NCBI RefSeq assembly: GCF_905220565.1
Contig: NC_059419.1
Coordinates: 3,162,001-3,226,000, forward strand
Source: Melitaea cinxia
Taxonomy: Eukaryota > Arthropoda > Insecta > Lepidoptera > Nymphalidae
Direction of reading: 5' to 3'
DNA: 64,000 nt
Shown here: one piece after another, positions 1-10,585 of the stretch
Layout: each line of letters starts with the position of its first letter
How positions within the stretch are numbered: position 1 is the stretch's first letter
Notes under the pieces: model-generated
The model's input: only the letters and a program-made list of their open reading frames with translations
Databases searched by the model: none
Told to the model about the DNA's origin: nothing
Translations under genes and position numbers: made by a program

Positions 1-196
1 TCATCATAGAGCATAGAAAGTAAGATTTATACCGACTTTAATATTACATAGTTATATGTATGTGAATTATGTTCTCCCAAACTGCCACAGCTATTTAATA
101 TATAGTATATTTTTGTAAAAAAAAATATGTTATTTATACGTGTGTTGTATAAAACTTAAATATATTTGAGTATTTGCTACAGATTTAATTAAATCG

Positions 197-345
197 TTGA
201 CGGAGTGGATGACAACTGATCGCTGTGCAGTCATGAGTTCGATCAGCGTTTTCGTCTAATGTTTGTATACAAATATATATATGTTTGTCTGAGAGTTTGT
301 ATGTTATATGTGTTTTTGAATCCTACAACACATATACTACAGGAG
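197..345 (+). repeat. Degenerate tRNA-headed SINE
   Basis: The left part reads like a decayed tRNA promoter head: an A-box-like tgacggagtggatg is followed about 40 bases later by a B-box-like gagttcgatcag. A T/G-rich body with tgtttgtctg and tgtttttgaa then follows, as in common lepidopteran SINEs. There is no clean target duplication, so both ends are approximate. Assignment rests on motif spacing only. Confidence 0.45.
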
Positions 346-880
346 CTGCTGAGTAATTGGGTTGATACAAATACTGAATAAACTCTTTCCATATTTCTTT
401 CTATAAAATAATAACTTAAACTAATAATAATTTTCTTTACTTGTTTCAGGTTGGTTACTTACATACGAACTTCTCAACGAAAAGATTATTAAGGTAATTT
501 AAATAGAATACGCAAATTTTATATAATTTGGTAATTTATTTTATTTCAATCGATATTTATTCTTTTGATTATATTCTTTTGTAATTGTGATATTCGTGTT
601 ACATATTTGTATAAAACGAATGTTTTCCATTGGGAATTACATCGATCGTATAATATATGCATATGATTGTTTGATTAAATAGACCATTTATAATCAAATA
701 GTTATATAATATAATTTAAATACTATCTACATCGTAACCAACGATCACGTTGTCAAATCTACTAATATGGCTGAAATTTTTTAATTTTAATACTGGATAA
801 ATACGTCTCGTGGTCGGGGATAAAGGAGTAATCATAAAAAAAGCTGTTTGATTTTATGGAATTCTTTCATTTTTCATTCT
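346..880. other. AT-rich interval without recognisable gene
   Basis: Apart from the splice-site-like pair at 449-495 I see only AT-rich unique-looking sequence. No repeat family, RNA gene or meaningful open frame stands out. Confidence 0.6.
450..493 (+). other. Candidate 44-nt exon
   Basis: A good 3' splice site (tttctttacttgtttcag, ending at 449) is followed by 44 bases and an AAG|GTAATT donor. Two of three frames are open, one reading VGYLHTNFSTKRLL and another WLLTYELLNEKIIK. The length is not a multiple of three. In the first frame, two bases are left over; these would join in phase to the candidate exon at 17949. I recognise no protein family. It could equally be a chance acceptor and donor pair in AT-rich intron sequence. 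Confidence 0.25.
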
Positions 881-883
881 ATT

Positions 884-1090
884 AGACGACGTGTTGGCGC
901 AACGGTCTTAGCACTGACTTTTGCGCTGGCGGCCGTGGTTCGATCCTTGCACATGACAAACATTTGAGTTGGCCATATAGATGTTTGTCGTGGTCTGATC
1001 GTTTGTGGTATTATGTGTGTTGTCGGACCTCCGACATTAGAGAAAATCCTACTGGTGGCTGTTGAGTGCGAGGCGTTTATTTTATTATTT
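884..1090 (+). repeat. tRNA-headed SINE, family B with variant body
   Basis: The head gacgacgtgttggcgcaacg carries an A-box-like tggcgcaacgg, and ggttcgatccttgc is B-box-like at the usual spacing. The body acatgacaaacattt...ttggccatatagatgtttgtcgtggtctg matches other family B copies. The distal part (cggacctccgacattagagaaaatcct) matches the copy at 13891-14098 rather than the RTE-type tail of typical B copies. It is therefore a sub-family with a different 3' end. Short open frames overlapping it on both strands are not genes. Confidence 0.75.
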
Positions 1091-1811
1091 ACTATTTTTA
1101 TTGTAATATCTACAAATCTCATAAAACCTAAGCTAATTTCAAACGGAATAAATAATACTTATTGCTATTTTATTCGATACACCGCGTTAATAAGACCCGT
1201 TTGTAAGCCACTCGCGTCACCAAAGTCTTGGCAGTTATCTCGGAGTTATACTTGGGTCAGTGTTATGCCGTATGTTACCAAAACGTAATCGCATTTTATC
1301 ATTTTTATATGAAAAGTTTTTTATGTAATATTTTTGTGTTCTGTTTATGTTTCTGTTTGTTTTTGTGATATTTTCAAAACTACACATCCGGTTGGATAGT
1401 TTTAATTGAAATCTCAATCTCAGTCTCTTTCATCTCAAAAATCGATATTTTCACATCCATTTTTTTTTTAAATTTGAATTATGTGTAATTACTATAAAAA
1501 CTTCAAAGATTGTCCTAGATGAATATAGATTAATTTAGTCATTAATAACTAATTATACGTTAAAATTAAGTATTTCTGTTCATATTTATTCTGTTTTATG
1601 TTGACGTTCTTCAGTTATTCACAGAATTAAACGTCACTTGTGTCGCCTACTAATGTAGCCTAGGTATTATTCGCTATCGATTAAATTTTCTCATAAGCAT
1701 AAAGGGTATTATTTAAAAAAAATAATTATAATGTGCGTAATTAATGTTGATTTTTTGATTGTGTCCCATACAAGAAAAAATATTTTAATAGCATATGACC
1801 ATAATAGCATA
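1091..1811. other. AT-rich interval, nothing recognised
   Basis: There are short open frames on both strands, but without codon-like composition, known motifs or splice context. The interval ends at the family A insertion. Confidence 0.55.
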
Positions 1812-1817
1812 ATTATG

Positions 1818-2116
1818 CTGTGTGGTTACGGCATTAAAGAATATAGCCACCCCCTCTCTTCCCGTGGCTGTCGTAAGAGGCGACTAAGGGATAAAACAGT
1901 TCCATTACCACCTTGGAACTTAAAAAGCCGACCAATGGCGGGATAACCATCCAACTGCTGGCTTTGAAATACACAGGCCGAAGACAGGCAGCAGCGTCTT
2001 CGGTGCGACAAAGCCTGCCCAGCGTGGTGACTAGGCAAAACACATGAGTTCACGCCATTTTTGGGGCGAACTTGTGGAGGCGTATGTCCAACACTGGACT
2101 GCGATAGGCTGAAGTG
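1818..2116 (+). mobile_element. SINE-like family A, near full length
   Basis: It begins ctgtgtggttacggcatt, passes through cccgtggctgtcgtaagagg and gatggcgggataaccatcca, and ends in an RTE-type tail (gtggaggcgtatgtccaaca ... gataggctgaag). The tail in its coding frame reads as the end of an RTE reverse transcriptase (see 48150-48270). A 6-bp direct repeat attatg flanks it at 1812-1817 and 2117-2122, consistent with a target duplication. The antisense strand is open for about 75 codons, a feature shared with other copies. Confidence 0.85.
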
Positions 2117-2122
2117 ATTATG

Positions 2123-2888
2123 ACCATCATCGTCATCTTTCCATTATTAAGATCGAGAAAGTAATATCAAAAATAACTTTATTCATATAAGCTTTAAAAG
2201 TACTTTCGAATCGTTATTTTACAAATTAAAATTTTAAAAGTAATTTTTATTTTTAAAATAGAATCTACTATTAATGAAGAAACTTCGGAGTATTTCTTTT
2301 AAAAATAATATATAAACTGTGTCGAGAAGTCTAAGGCCCCAGTAATTGCAATTAAAATTGAAATTAATTTCAAACAATTCTACAAACAAAGTGCAACTTT
2401 GCTTCAGACTATAAACTATAAAAACACTATAAAAGCAACGTGCAAAATTTTTTGTTTACCTTCGTCAACGTATATAATCTATCTATAAATAAATAAAAAT
2501 AACCATTAGTGTTATAAAACGCAGTCTTAAATAAAAAATACAAAAAAGGGTACGATCAAAAACACTAAATAAATAATTCAGTGTGGCGTAAAGCCGTCCA
2601 TCTGTAACATGGCAGAAGTTTCCACAATATGGGATTATTCTCCGACATTGATCCCGTATCGTGACCTAGAATATCATCCGTATTATGTACTCGTTATGTC
2701 GCGCGGTTTTGTCTACACGTCTACTGATTTTGTATCCCAATAAAAGTTAATCAATACTTAATTCAAGTAGACTTCAAAAGTGCATTTAAATTGTAATTAT
2801 ATATATTACCTGAAGTTGATGTCATTACTACACATATTTTTACAAATAAGATATCTGAAGAGAATAAAAAAAACAGTCATAGCGTTGA
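2123..2888. other. Interval with no recognised element
   Basis: The sequence is AT-rich. The block near 2581-2740 is somewhat more GC-rich and unique-looking, but has no open frame or motif I can name. Confidence 0.5.
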
Positions 2889-3000
2889 TTAGCTCGTTGA
2901 CGCAGTTTGTTGTGGCCGCCCTTTCTGCTCCGGGGGTTCTGGGTTCGATTCTGGGAGTAAAATTTGTATTTTAGCGGAGGGTTGTATATGGTGTGGTAGT
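2889..3000 (+). repeat. tRNA-headed SINE, family C head
   Basis: The head tagctcgttgacgcagtttg has an A-box-like tgacgcagtttg. A B-box-like gggttcgattctggg follows at 2941-2955. The layout matches the family C copies at 44893-45140 and at 52690-52905. The right end is uncertain because the body diverges after gtatattttagcgg-like sequence. Confidence 0.65.
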
Positions 3001-3666
3001 AGTTATATGTTAATAAGGCGCGGAGAATTAATAACACGAATAACTGAAAGATATATTTTTTATACGGGCGAGTAACTCAGGGCTGCAACTAAATATCATG
3101 AAATGTGCTGACTGCACATAACATCCCCCTTTAAAAAATAATGAAATACAATTTTTTTGTGACAAAACTAGGTGAAATTATTTTACATAGAATATAAAAT
3201 CTTTTTGTACATATTAAAAAAATGTGCTGGCGGCACAGTATTATAATTATAAGATAAAATATTATTATTATATATATTAATTTTACCAGATTTTTTATCT
3301 ATGCATTATAAAAAAAATGTGTTATTCATTTTTATTATTTCCCAATAATTTTTATAATCTATGCCTTTACGCTTCCAGTATCCAATTCCTTTCTTCTGTC
3401 CTTTCATGCATTTAATTGAATTTAATATACTCCGTGTCCGCTCCTTTAAATCGGCTCACAAAAATAAAGTGAAGAATACATTAGTTACTTATAAAATAAT
3501 TAACGAAAGAGTGAAAAATTTCAAAAGCTCACCCTCCAGAGTTAAAAACGTACGTAAAACGGTTTGATACATCAAAATGCTAAGCATCCCACGTATTCAA
3601 ATCTAAATTCAACGTCTATTTATATGATTTTAATTCTATGTTTATCAATAAAAATATTTAGCTATC

Positions 3667-3756
3667 TCAGTAGGCTGTTACCTCTAACACAAGCATTAAG
3701 TTGTTTACCTTAGGAACGACCGTGTGTGTATGTTATAAGATATTTATTTATTTATT
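3667..3756 (+). repeat. Family C SINE, 3' part
   Basis: The run ctcagtaggctgttacctct, aagcattaagttgtttacct and gaccgtgtgtgtatgttata is the distal part of family C, as seen at 45045-45115. The tRNA-like head is missing, so this is a 5'-truncated copy. Confidence 0.65.
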
Positions 3757-3880
3757 ACTACCTGCAAATAATTCTGGTCACCAATAAAGCAACGCAATAT
3801 CTTTATAATTCACTCCTATTTCTACAACAGTCTAAGAATCAATTTTTCTGATATATTCACGATAAAAAATATCAACACTT

Positions 3881-4208
3881 TAGCCTATCGCTGTCCACAG
3901 CTGGACATAGGCCTCCACAAGCTCGCGCCAAAAATGGCGTGAACTCGTGTGTTTTATCCATAGTCACCACGCTGAGCAAGCGGGTTGGTGACCGGCTAGC
4001 TTTGTCGCCCGAAGATCCCGAAGACCGTCGTCGAGACCGATCGTCTTTAACCTGTGTATTTCAAAGCCAGCAGTTGGATGGTTATCCCGCCATCTATCGA
4101 CTTTTTAAGTTCCAAGGTGGAAGTGGAACTGTGTTATCCCTTTGTCGCCTCTTACGACAGCCACGGGAAGTGAGGGGGTGGCTATATTCTTTATTGCCGT
4201 AGTCACAC
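3881..4208 (-). mobile_element. SINE-like family A, near full length
   Basis: This is a reverse-oriented copy. On the plus strand it starts with the RTE-type tail (tagcctatcgctgtccacag, tggacataggcctccacaag) and ends at ttgccgtagtcacaca, the complement of the family 5' end. It carries substitutions and a small insertion in the gaagacgc block. The plus strand is open for 87 codons from 3939, the same antisense frame as in other copies. No clear target duplication is seen. Confidence 0.85.
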
Positions 4209-4704
4209 ATAAAAACCTTATACGAAGTATAGCTAGAAAAAAAAATACACAAGAATAGGTTCAACCGCTTCCTAATTTTACATTTAGCAGCACATTGAGG
4301 TCTTCAATTTAAATAACTTATAATTACCTTTTTTATTATTTATCAGTTTACATAAACTGTTTTAATATAATGATATATAAACTCTATATTATTACCGACT
4401 ACAGACTAAACAACCCATTTTAAAATGAAAATTTCAAATACAAAGTAAATTCCATCTCTTACCCTCATCAAGTACCTGACAAAACAAGAATAACCATCAC
4501 AAGTCATCTCGACCGGGAGATCATTTATTTATTAAGACTTGCTCTACTATAATATAATTATAGTATACTAGTGTCATATCTCTGAGTAGATCAGAATAAA
4601 CAGAATGCGAAGAGGACCAAGCATAATATATACCACAGATTAAAGACTCAATTAGCACATTCTGCGTAGATAAGACTAAATAAAATATTGATGTATGTCG
4701 GGTA

Positions 4705-4858
4705 GTTTCATATAACTTTGTAACGTTAGGACGTCTGACGACTCAGTCCTCCCGTGACCATGGTTGCTGTAAAGTATCCGAAACGTCGGGAATCTAAAAA
4801 GTTACTAAACCGCGATAAAATCCGAAAAAGTTGTTTCATTTAAATGCGTAGAGGACTT
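4705..4858 (+). repeat. Interspersed repeat, family K
   Basis: The segment cccgtgaccatggttgctgt, aagtatccgaaacgtcggga and gaaaaagttgtttcatttaa is shared with 60855-60957 (catgaccatagttactgtaa ... ctgaaaaagttgtttcatt). Both copies are on the plus strand. I cannot assign a transposon class. Confidence 0.6.
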
Positions 4859-5224
4859 AAAAAGGCCGATCGAAGCTACTACCTCTTCAAACGCTTCTTA
4901 TTCTCTTTTTCTATTCTTCTATTCCTCAGAATATTTTTCGTCAGCTAGATGTACACAGGACTTAAGGGCTTCTATCTTCTGCTGAACAAAAACCTCAGAT
5001 AGCCTACCAGTAACTATGTGAGAGATAATTTTTACCCACAACCTTGATAATTTTTTTGATTGTTCCTAGGAATATTTGTTTGTAATAGTTTTTTCGTACG
5101 TTAGTCAGATAAGTATACTCAATTCCCTTATCGAGAAGTAAATAATACTTGTAACGAGTAACTTTTAAAATAATAATTGTGTTTTCTTACAAACGAAAAA
5201 AATTAACAAACGCACTAGTCGTCA

Positions 5225-5452
5225 CTATAATTTTCTAGGGTTTCCATCGATTTCTCCATCTTCCATTATCTAATTCTGGTTTCCTTATCATGGTAACACA
5301 CTTGAGATATCTCCTTTCCAATAAAAAAGAATTATCAAGATCGGTTCATAAACGACTTAGTTTTTCCCTAACATACATTTAAAAAAATATAGATAAGTGT
5401 ATACGGTCGAATGGAGTAACATCCTCCTTTTTTGAAGTCGGTTAAAAACACA
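5225..5452 (-). repeat. AACCGACTTC-family element, 5' part
   Basis: Read on the minus strand it starts at aaccgacttcaaaaaaggag, continues through a gaccgtata-type segment and aattctttttt with an attgg-type run, and reaches accatgataaggaaaccag. This is the same order as in the copies at 7603 and 13071. The distal half is absent. Confidence 0.7.
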
Positions 5453-6595
5453 TCGTTTTTCTTCCATGACAGTCGAGTAAATTATGATGTATTTTTATAG
5501 AAAAAAATTCGAGATCATAAATGAAATATTCATATCTTGAGAACCTATCCATCTTTATTAATAAGATCAAAACGTACCCATTCGTAGACTTATGATTAGA
5601 TACTTTTTAACTTCATTTTTACTGGAACGTTCTGAAATAGTATAATGTTGATTAATTTTTGTATTTCTTACCAGATATGCCTCGTGGTTTTTTCTGATAC
5701 TTTCTTGTAATTAAATTCCTTTTTATATTTTTAATTAATGCTAATTAATCATATGAAATATTATACATAATAACAACGTAAATTTATTACACATATTTCA
5801 TTAAATGTATTGTTTTTATCAACCATAAAATTAAATACTAATTATAACACAACATCAAAATTTATTAAAATATGTTGTCATAAATCTACAGTACCTACAC
5901 ATTTGTATCAAAAATTCAATTAAATATTTTATGAAATGAATTAATTTAGTGAATAAGGTACGCAGGTGCGTATCGCCATTTCCGGGATTACCGGAAGTCT
6001 GACCGCTATCCATCTTATCGGCGATTACAAATGAACACCGTTGTTCTCTTTGGAATTTGGTTAAACGAATTTTTGGAACTTACTGTGTTCTAGCTGACCT
6101 AACAAACATTGTCTTGTCTTGTGAACTGTCAAACGCGTGCATTTAAAATAATCGTTATATAAATGTTTTCAATTTTTTCAATTTGTTGTTTCATAAAGGC
6201 CATCCTTAAAGAATCTGGAAACAAAAATACTGAAGTAATCGCGATAATATATTGAGTTTTGACATGACAATCGTGGCTTATCTATTAGAATTAAAAGTTT
6301 TCATAGTGGACTAAAAGTTTGAAATTGTATATGGATGTAATTAGCGAGATTTGTAACTTGACCAAGGAATAAAGGGATTCCTGTTATATGTTTGTTGCGT
6401 GTCCGTTATCCGACCGTATGTGAATGATAAACATATTAATTTTATAGTATTTTTTTTAATTTGTACATTTACTTTATTTTACTCGTTTTAATAAAAATAA
6501 ACAGTGATAGACATGCTTAATAAAGGTCAGTCCATAGAATTTAAAATATTAGAGGCTAGATATTTTAGTACAGAGTTAATGACTACCCTCACGTA
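5453..6595. other. AT-rich interval, nothing recognised
   Basis: I see no repeat shared with the rest of the window, no RNA gene and no convincing open frame. A slightly GC-richer patch at 5955-6120 is unexplained. Confidence 0.5.
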
Positions 6596-6633
6596 ATGGG
6601 TTTGTAATATAAAAATGGGTTTTTAATATAAAA
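6596..6633 (+). repeat. 19-bp tandem duplication
   Basis: Two adjacent 19-bp units, atgggtttgtaatataaaa and atgggtttttaatataaaa, differ at one base. Confidence 0.8.
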
Positions 6634-6807
6634 ACGACTCACAATCAAAAAACAACAGATGTTAAAGCAGTCTTGTAAATAAAAGGGAACAAGCGCTCTG
6701 TGGTGAAACATACCAGTTCAGTGTATCAGCCATAATGTTTAATATTTTAAACTTGACCCAGCACCCTGTAAGCTGTAAGCACCCTGTTGCCATAGGTTTT
6801 TTTTTTG

Positions 6808-6809
<2 letters not shown>

Positions 6810-6851
<42 letters not shown>
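6810..6851. repeat. (TA)n microsatellite
   Basis: An uninterrupted TA run of about 42 bases directly abuts ctttattgcactcaaaaaat, the end of a minus-oriented LINE tail. It is therefore probably the expanded 3' terminus of that element. Confidence 0.9.
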
Positions 6852-6852
<1 letters not shown>

Positions 6853-6950
6853 TTTATTGCACTCAAAAAATACATGTAAAAACAACACAATGATATAAGC
6901 TTATGGCAAAGTTTATCGATTTTAAAAAAAAATTGTCTACAAAGAAGAGA
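6852..6950 (-). repeat. LINE 3' UTR remnant, CR1/jockey type
   Basis: The sequence ctttattgcactcaaaaaa ... gataagcttatggcaaag is a short version of the 3' end that follows the reverse-transcriptase fragment at 55340-55660 (ctttattgcacttaagaac ... gttgatggcaaagg). It is oriented minus and strongly 5'-truncated. Confidence 0.5.
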
Positions 6951-7602
6951 GATGATTAATGACACAATGATTGAACGAATCGTCCAGTTTAGTAACTGGA
7001 CTATTCTATGTCGTCTATGTGTTTGTTTAATATTAATACTACTCGATTAATCAAATGGCTATTTCAACCGACATCTGCAGTTTCTGATAGCCAATCAAAG
7101 GATGCATTTAATCGTACGCAAAATATAAAAACAGATAACGTATCTGCGAAGTACAACTTTTGGTTTCAAAAGTCGCGTATGTAATATCTGTCAATGCTAT
7201 ATAACTGACCTATCATACCGAAACCCATGAAAGGACAACTTTTCTATACATAATTGCCTCAGTGCGTGTTCCACAGAGCAATAATTGTATTGTATTTTTT
7301 TGTTAGTTTAGTCCCAAAAAAAAAATGGTACATATGGCAATATGTAATTTCAAAATCTCTATATATATCTCTAGTTATAATGCATATATATGTTTTTATG
7401 TATAATTGTGCGTGTAAGTTAATACGTACAATGTTTTAAACAAATTTTTTTTAACTATTCAAAAACAGGATACTTACCATGTTTTTTATTTTCATTTTGC
7501 GAAGCTCGATATTTTGACATTTCCAACGAATGTCTTGTTCACGAGACATGTTCTTATTTTCATAATCTATGTTTTTTGTTATTACGTATGTTTCTTTATT
7601 TT

Positions 7603-8345
7603 TAACCGACTTCCAAAAGAGGAGGAGGTTCTCAATTCGACTGTATTTTTTTTTATGTATGTTACATCAGAACTTTTGACCGTGTGAACGATTTCGAAAA
7701 ATTTTATTTTAATCGAAAGGTGGTGTATGCCAATTGGTCCCATTTAAATTTATTTGAGATCTAACAACTACTTTTCGAGTTATATCTAATAATGCGTTTT
7801 TACTTGACGCTTTTTTCGTCGACCTACATTGTATTATACAGCATAACTTTCTACTGGATGTAACTATTTTGATAATTCTTTTTTTGTTGGAAAGGAGATA
7901 TCCCAAATTTAGTACCATGATAAGGAAACCAGGATCTGATGATGGGATCCCAGAGAAATCGAGGGAAACTCTTGAAAATCAGCAATAACTTTTTACTGGG
8001 TGTACCGATTTTGATAATTCTTTTTTTGTTGGAAAGAAGACATCTCTAGTTTAGTACCATGGTAAGGAAACCAGGATCTGATAATGGAGTCCCAGAGAAA
8101 TCGAGGGAACTTCTTGAAAATCCGCAATAACTTTTTACTGGGTGTACCGATTTTGATAATTTTTAATTTAATCGATAGCTGATGTTTGTCATGTGGTCAC
8201 ATATAAATTTTATTGAGATCTGATAACTACTTTTTGAGTAATCTTTGATAACGCGTAGTGACTTGACTATTTTTGCGTCGATCTACGTTGTATTACTCGT
8301 CGATGTAATTGAAGTCGGTTTTTTTTTTCGTTTGCGAGCAAACAC
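7603..8345 (+). repeat. AACCGACTTC-family element, near complete
   Basis: It begins ttaaccgacttccaaaagag and ends attgaagtcggttttttttt, so the two ends are imperfect inverted repeats. Inside, a 142-bp unit is repeated in tandem (unit starts near 7843, 7985 and 8127), each with taactttttactgg and gataaggaaaccaggatctg. The element has no coding frame of note. The inverted ends suggest a non-autonomous DNA element, but I see no target duplication and cannot name a superfamily. Confidence 0.75.
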
Positions 8346-8877
8346 AATTATTTATGATTGTTTAAACCTACCTACCTACCAACACTATTTTTTATTTTAT
8401 ACGTCTTACGGTTTACTGACAAACATGTGTATAAAAAAAATCTCAGCGCCGGACGAATCACCTTAACGTCACATGAAAGATGTCTGAGACGACGAACAGC
8501 TGTGCAAACAATTCCATCGCTACATTTAGCGCAGTATGAAACGTAACTTAGTACGTAAAGTACAATGAGAACAATTAAAACTATAACTTTCGTGATGCCA
8601 GTTTTAGTTGTTAGAGAACCGTTTGAAAGTTCTCGTCGTGTGGTGTTTGATTTATGTTTGTGGTGAAGGAAACTTTTAAAACTGACATAAGTTTCGTTAA
8701 AGAATAATGACGAAAAATCGTATATATATTATGCTAAAATTCAGACTAAAATGTCTTCTGAATAAAAATTACCGGTCTGATATAGGACAAAGCAGTGAAT
8801 GTTTTGGTCAATATCTGGGGCAGTTCAACTGGGAAAGCACTTCAACCTTACGGAAAATCACCAAACAAGTACAAAAA
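8346..8877. other. Interval with no recognised element
   Basis: This is mostly AT-rich, with short open frames of no recognisable content. Confidence 0.5.
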
Positions 8878-9206
8878 TAACCGCTCTGGTGTATTGGTGC
8901 CTGTAGGCGCCATAAACTCCGACGGTTTGCAGGTTCGATTCCCGCTCGGGGTGGATATTTGTATTTGTACAAATATTTCTTTCCGGTTTGGATATCTGTC
9001 ATTGTTGGTCTCCCTACTGTGTCTCGGAGAGCACGTTAAGCTATCGGTCCGGGTTATTATCATAAATACCTGATAGCGATCGTTAGTCATAGTAGAGAAT
9101 ATAACCGCTAACCCGCAGTTGAGCAATACGGTTACTAAGTCCCAATCCTTCTCCTACATGGAGAAAGATTCCATCCTTCTCCTACATGGAGAAGGATATT
9201 ACAGGC
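8878..9206 (+). repeat. tRNA-headed SINE, family B with alternative head
   Basis: The head ctctggtgtattggtgcctg and the B-box-like caggttcgattcccgctcg differ from the usual B head but match 13690 and the reverse copy at 46985. The body gagagcacgttaagctatcg, ctgatagcgatcgttagtca matches family B. Near the end the unit tccttctcctacatggagaa occurs twice, a local duplication. The element ends atattacaggctaaatcgtc, the family B tail. Confidence 0.8.
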
Positions 9207-9284
9207 TAAATCGTCATCGTTGCTTTATAAATTTCTATACGATTCATTTTAGTTTTGAGGATCCAGAAAAATCTATGCCTATCC

Positions 9285-9425
9285 AAATTCTCCCCATCTC
9301 CTTTTTCTCAGCTCCTGATCCTCTTGAGATGCTTCTGGTGTTGCAGGCGTCTATAAGCTACGGTAACCGTGTACCGTAAAGTGAGCCGTTTGCTTGTTTA
9401 CCGACCTAGTTGTATTAAAAAAATC
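9285..9425 (+). repeat. Family D poly(A) retroelement tail
   Basis: The sequence gagatgcttctggtgttgca, gcgtctataagctacggtaa, gagccgtttgcttgtttacc and gacctagttgtattaaaaaa matches the reverse complement of 43597-43885 and 21173-21440. All copies end in an A run beyond gacctagt, suggesting the 3' end of a poly(A)-tailed non-LTR element. The class is inferred only. Confidence 0.65.
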
Positions 9426-9773
9426 TAAGGTCCTTAAAACATTTTTCAGTAATGGATAATTGTTCCCACAAGTGCCAACTCATCAACTAATTCCTGTCAC
9501 CACTACGCCAAACAATCATTAGGATTTTATTATTGAAAATATCGTTTTTATTTTTTGTATATATAAGACGTAAAGTATTTATTTATTTTTATTCTACCTT
9601 TGTAGTGCACAAGAAAATTACTTAATTTAAGATTATGTATTAGATACAAAAGCAATAGCTTTCGCCAGTTCTTTTCTTAGTAACCTTTCTAAAGGTTCCA
9701 AATACCCTAGGAGTACATTATCGGAAAGAGTGCTTAATGAACATTTTATTTCGCGTTTGAAATAAATTAATAA

Positions 9774-10115
9774 TCTATACTAATATTATAAAGCTGAAGA
9801 GTTTCTTTGTTTGTTTGATTGCACGCGCTAATCTCAGCAACTATTGGTCCAATTAAAAAAAAATCTTTCAGTGTTAGATAGCTCATTTATCAAGCTGGGC
9901 TATAGGCTATATATCATAACGCTAAGACCAATAAGAGCGGAGCACCAATGAAAAATATTCCAAATTGTTTTTTTTTCCTGTCTCAACAACAACACAACAA
10001 CAACAGCCCTCAAGCTTCTGCTGCGTGCCCTACGTAAACAGTAACAGTTTTGCAAAAATCATGTTTGACAGAATTGTTCCTATTCCACGCGGACTAAGTC
10101 GCTCGCAAAAGCTCG
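9774..10115 (+). mobile_element. Helitron-like non-autonomous element
   Basis: It starts tctatactaatattataaag after an A-rich flank. It runs through gcgctaatctcagcaactat, ctataggctatatatcataa and an AAC-rich stretch (tctcaacaacaacac), and ends ccacgcggactaagtcgctc ... agctcg, where related copies have agctag. The TC start, CTRR-type end and A/T host flanks fit Helitron structure. It has no coding capacity. The last CTAG has become CTCG. Confidence 0.65.
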
Positions 10116-10515
10116 TAAATAATATAAATAAAACATTTTAGTGCAGTATATTACAGTTAACGTTCACATTTTAATGTATCTTAAGATTCATTCCTAAAAC
10201 CAAAAATGTATCCATTTTTACAAGATTTACTTGTCAAATAAATTAAATAACTTGATGTGATTGATTTTAACTATTGAACATTTTCAAACTAAGGAAATAC
10301 GATTACTGTAAACGCTCAACAAGCTTTTATATCATATAAGTGTATAGTAAAAGTTTTAAAGGAAACATTTATTTTTTCGTTTTAGCGCAATAAAATAAAA
10401 GTTTGTTTTTTAAAAAGGGTTTTTTTTTTAATTATTGTATTCAAAGATGTACGTGAAATAATAATAGTGAAATTAGACGTATAAAGCTTAACGCAAGTGA
10501 AATTGGGGCGGTTGG
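10116..10515. other. AT-rich interval, nothing recognised
   Basis: No repeats, RNA genes or open frames of note were seen. Confidence 0.5.
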
Positions 10516-10585
10516 TTTATAATAATAATAATAATAAAAATAATAACTTTATTTGTAATGTAATTGTAATGTTGTGTGTTGTAAT
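10516..10585 (-). repeat. (TAA)n with a LINE-like tail
   Basis: A TAA-rich run (ataataataataataaaaa) leads into taataactttatttgtaatg. This resembles the reverse complement of a non-LTR 3' end with a polyadenylation-like motif and microsatellite tail. A comparable arrangement is at 30185. Assignment is weak. Confidence 0.35.

Noticed and set aside
7843..8140. Possible CRISPR-like regular spacing of the 142-bp units
   Set aside because: The units are long contiguous tandem copies with no distinct spacers, in an insect transposable element.
8795..9126. Several 60-90-codon open frames on both strands
   Set aside because: All coincide with the family B SINE copy at 8878-9206.
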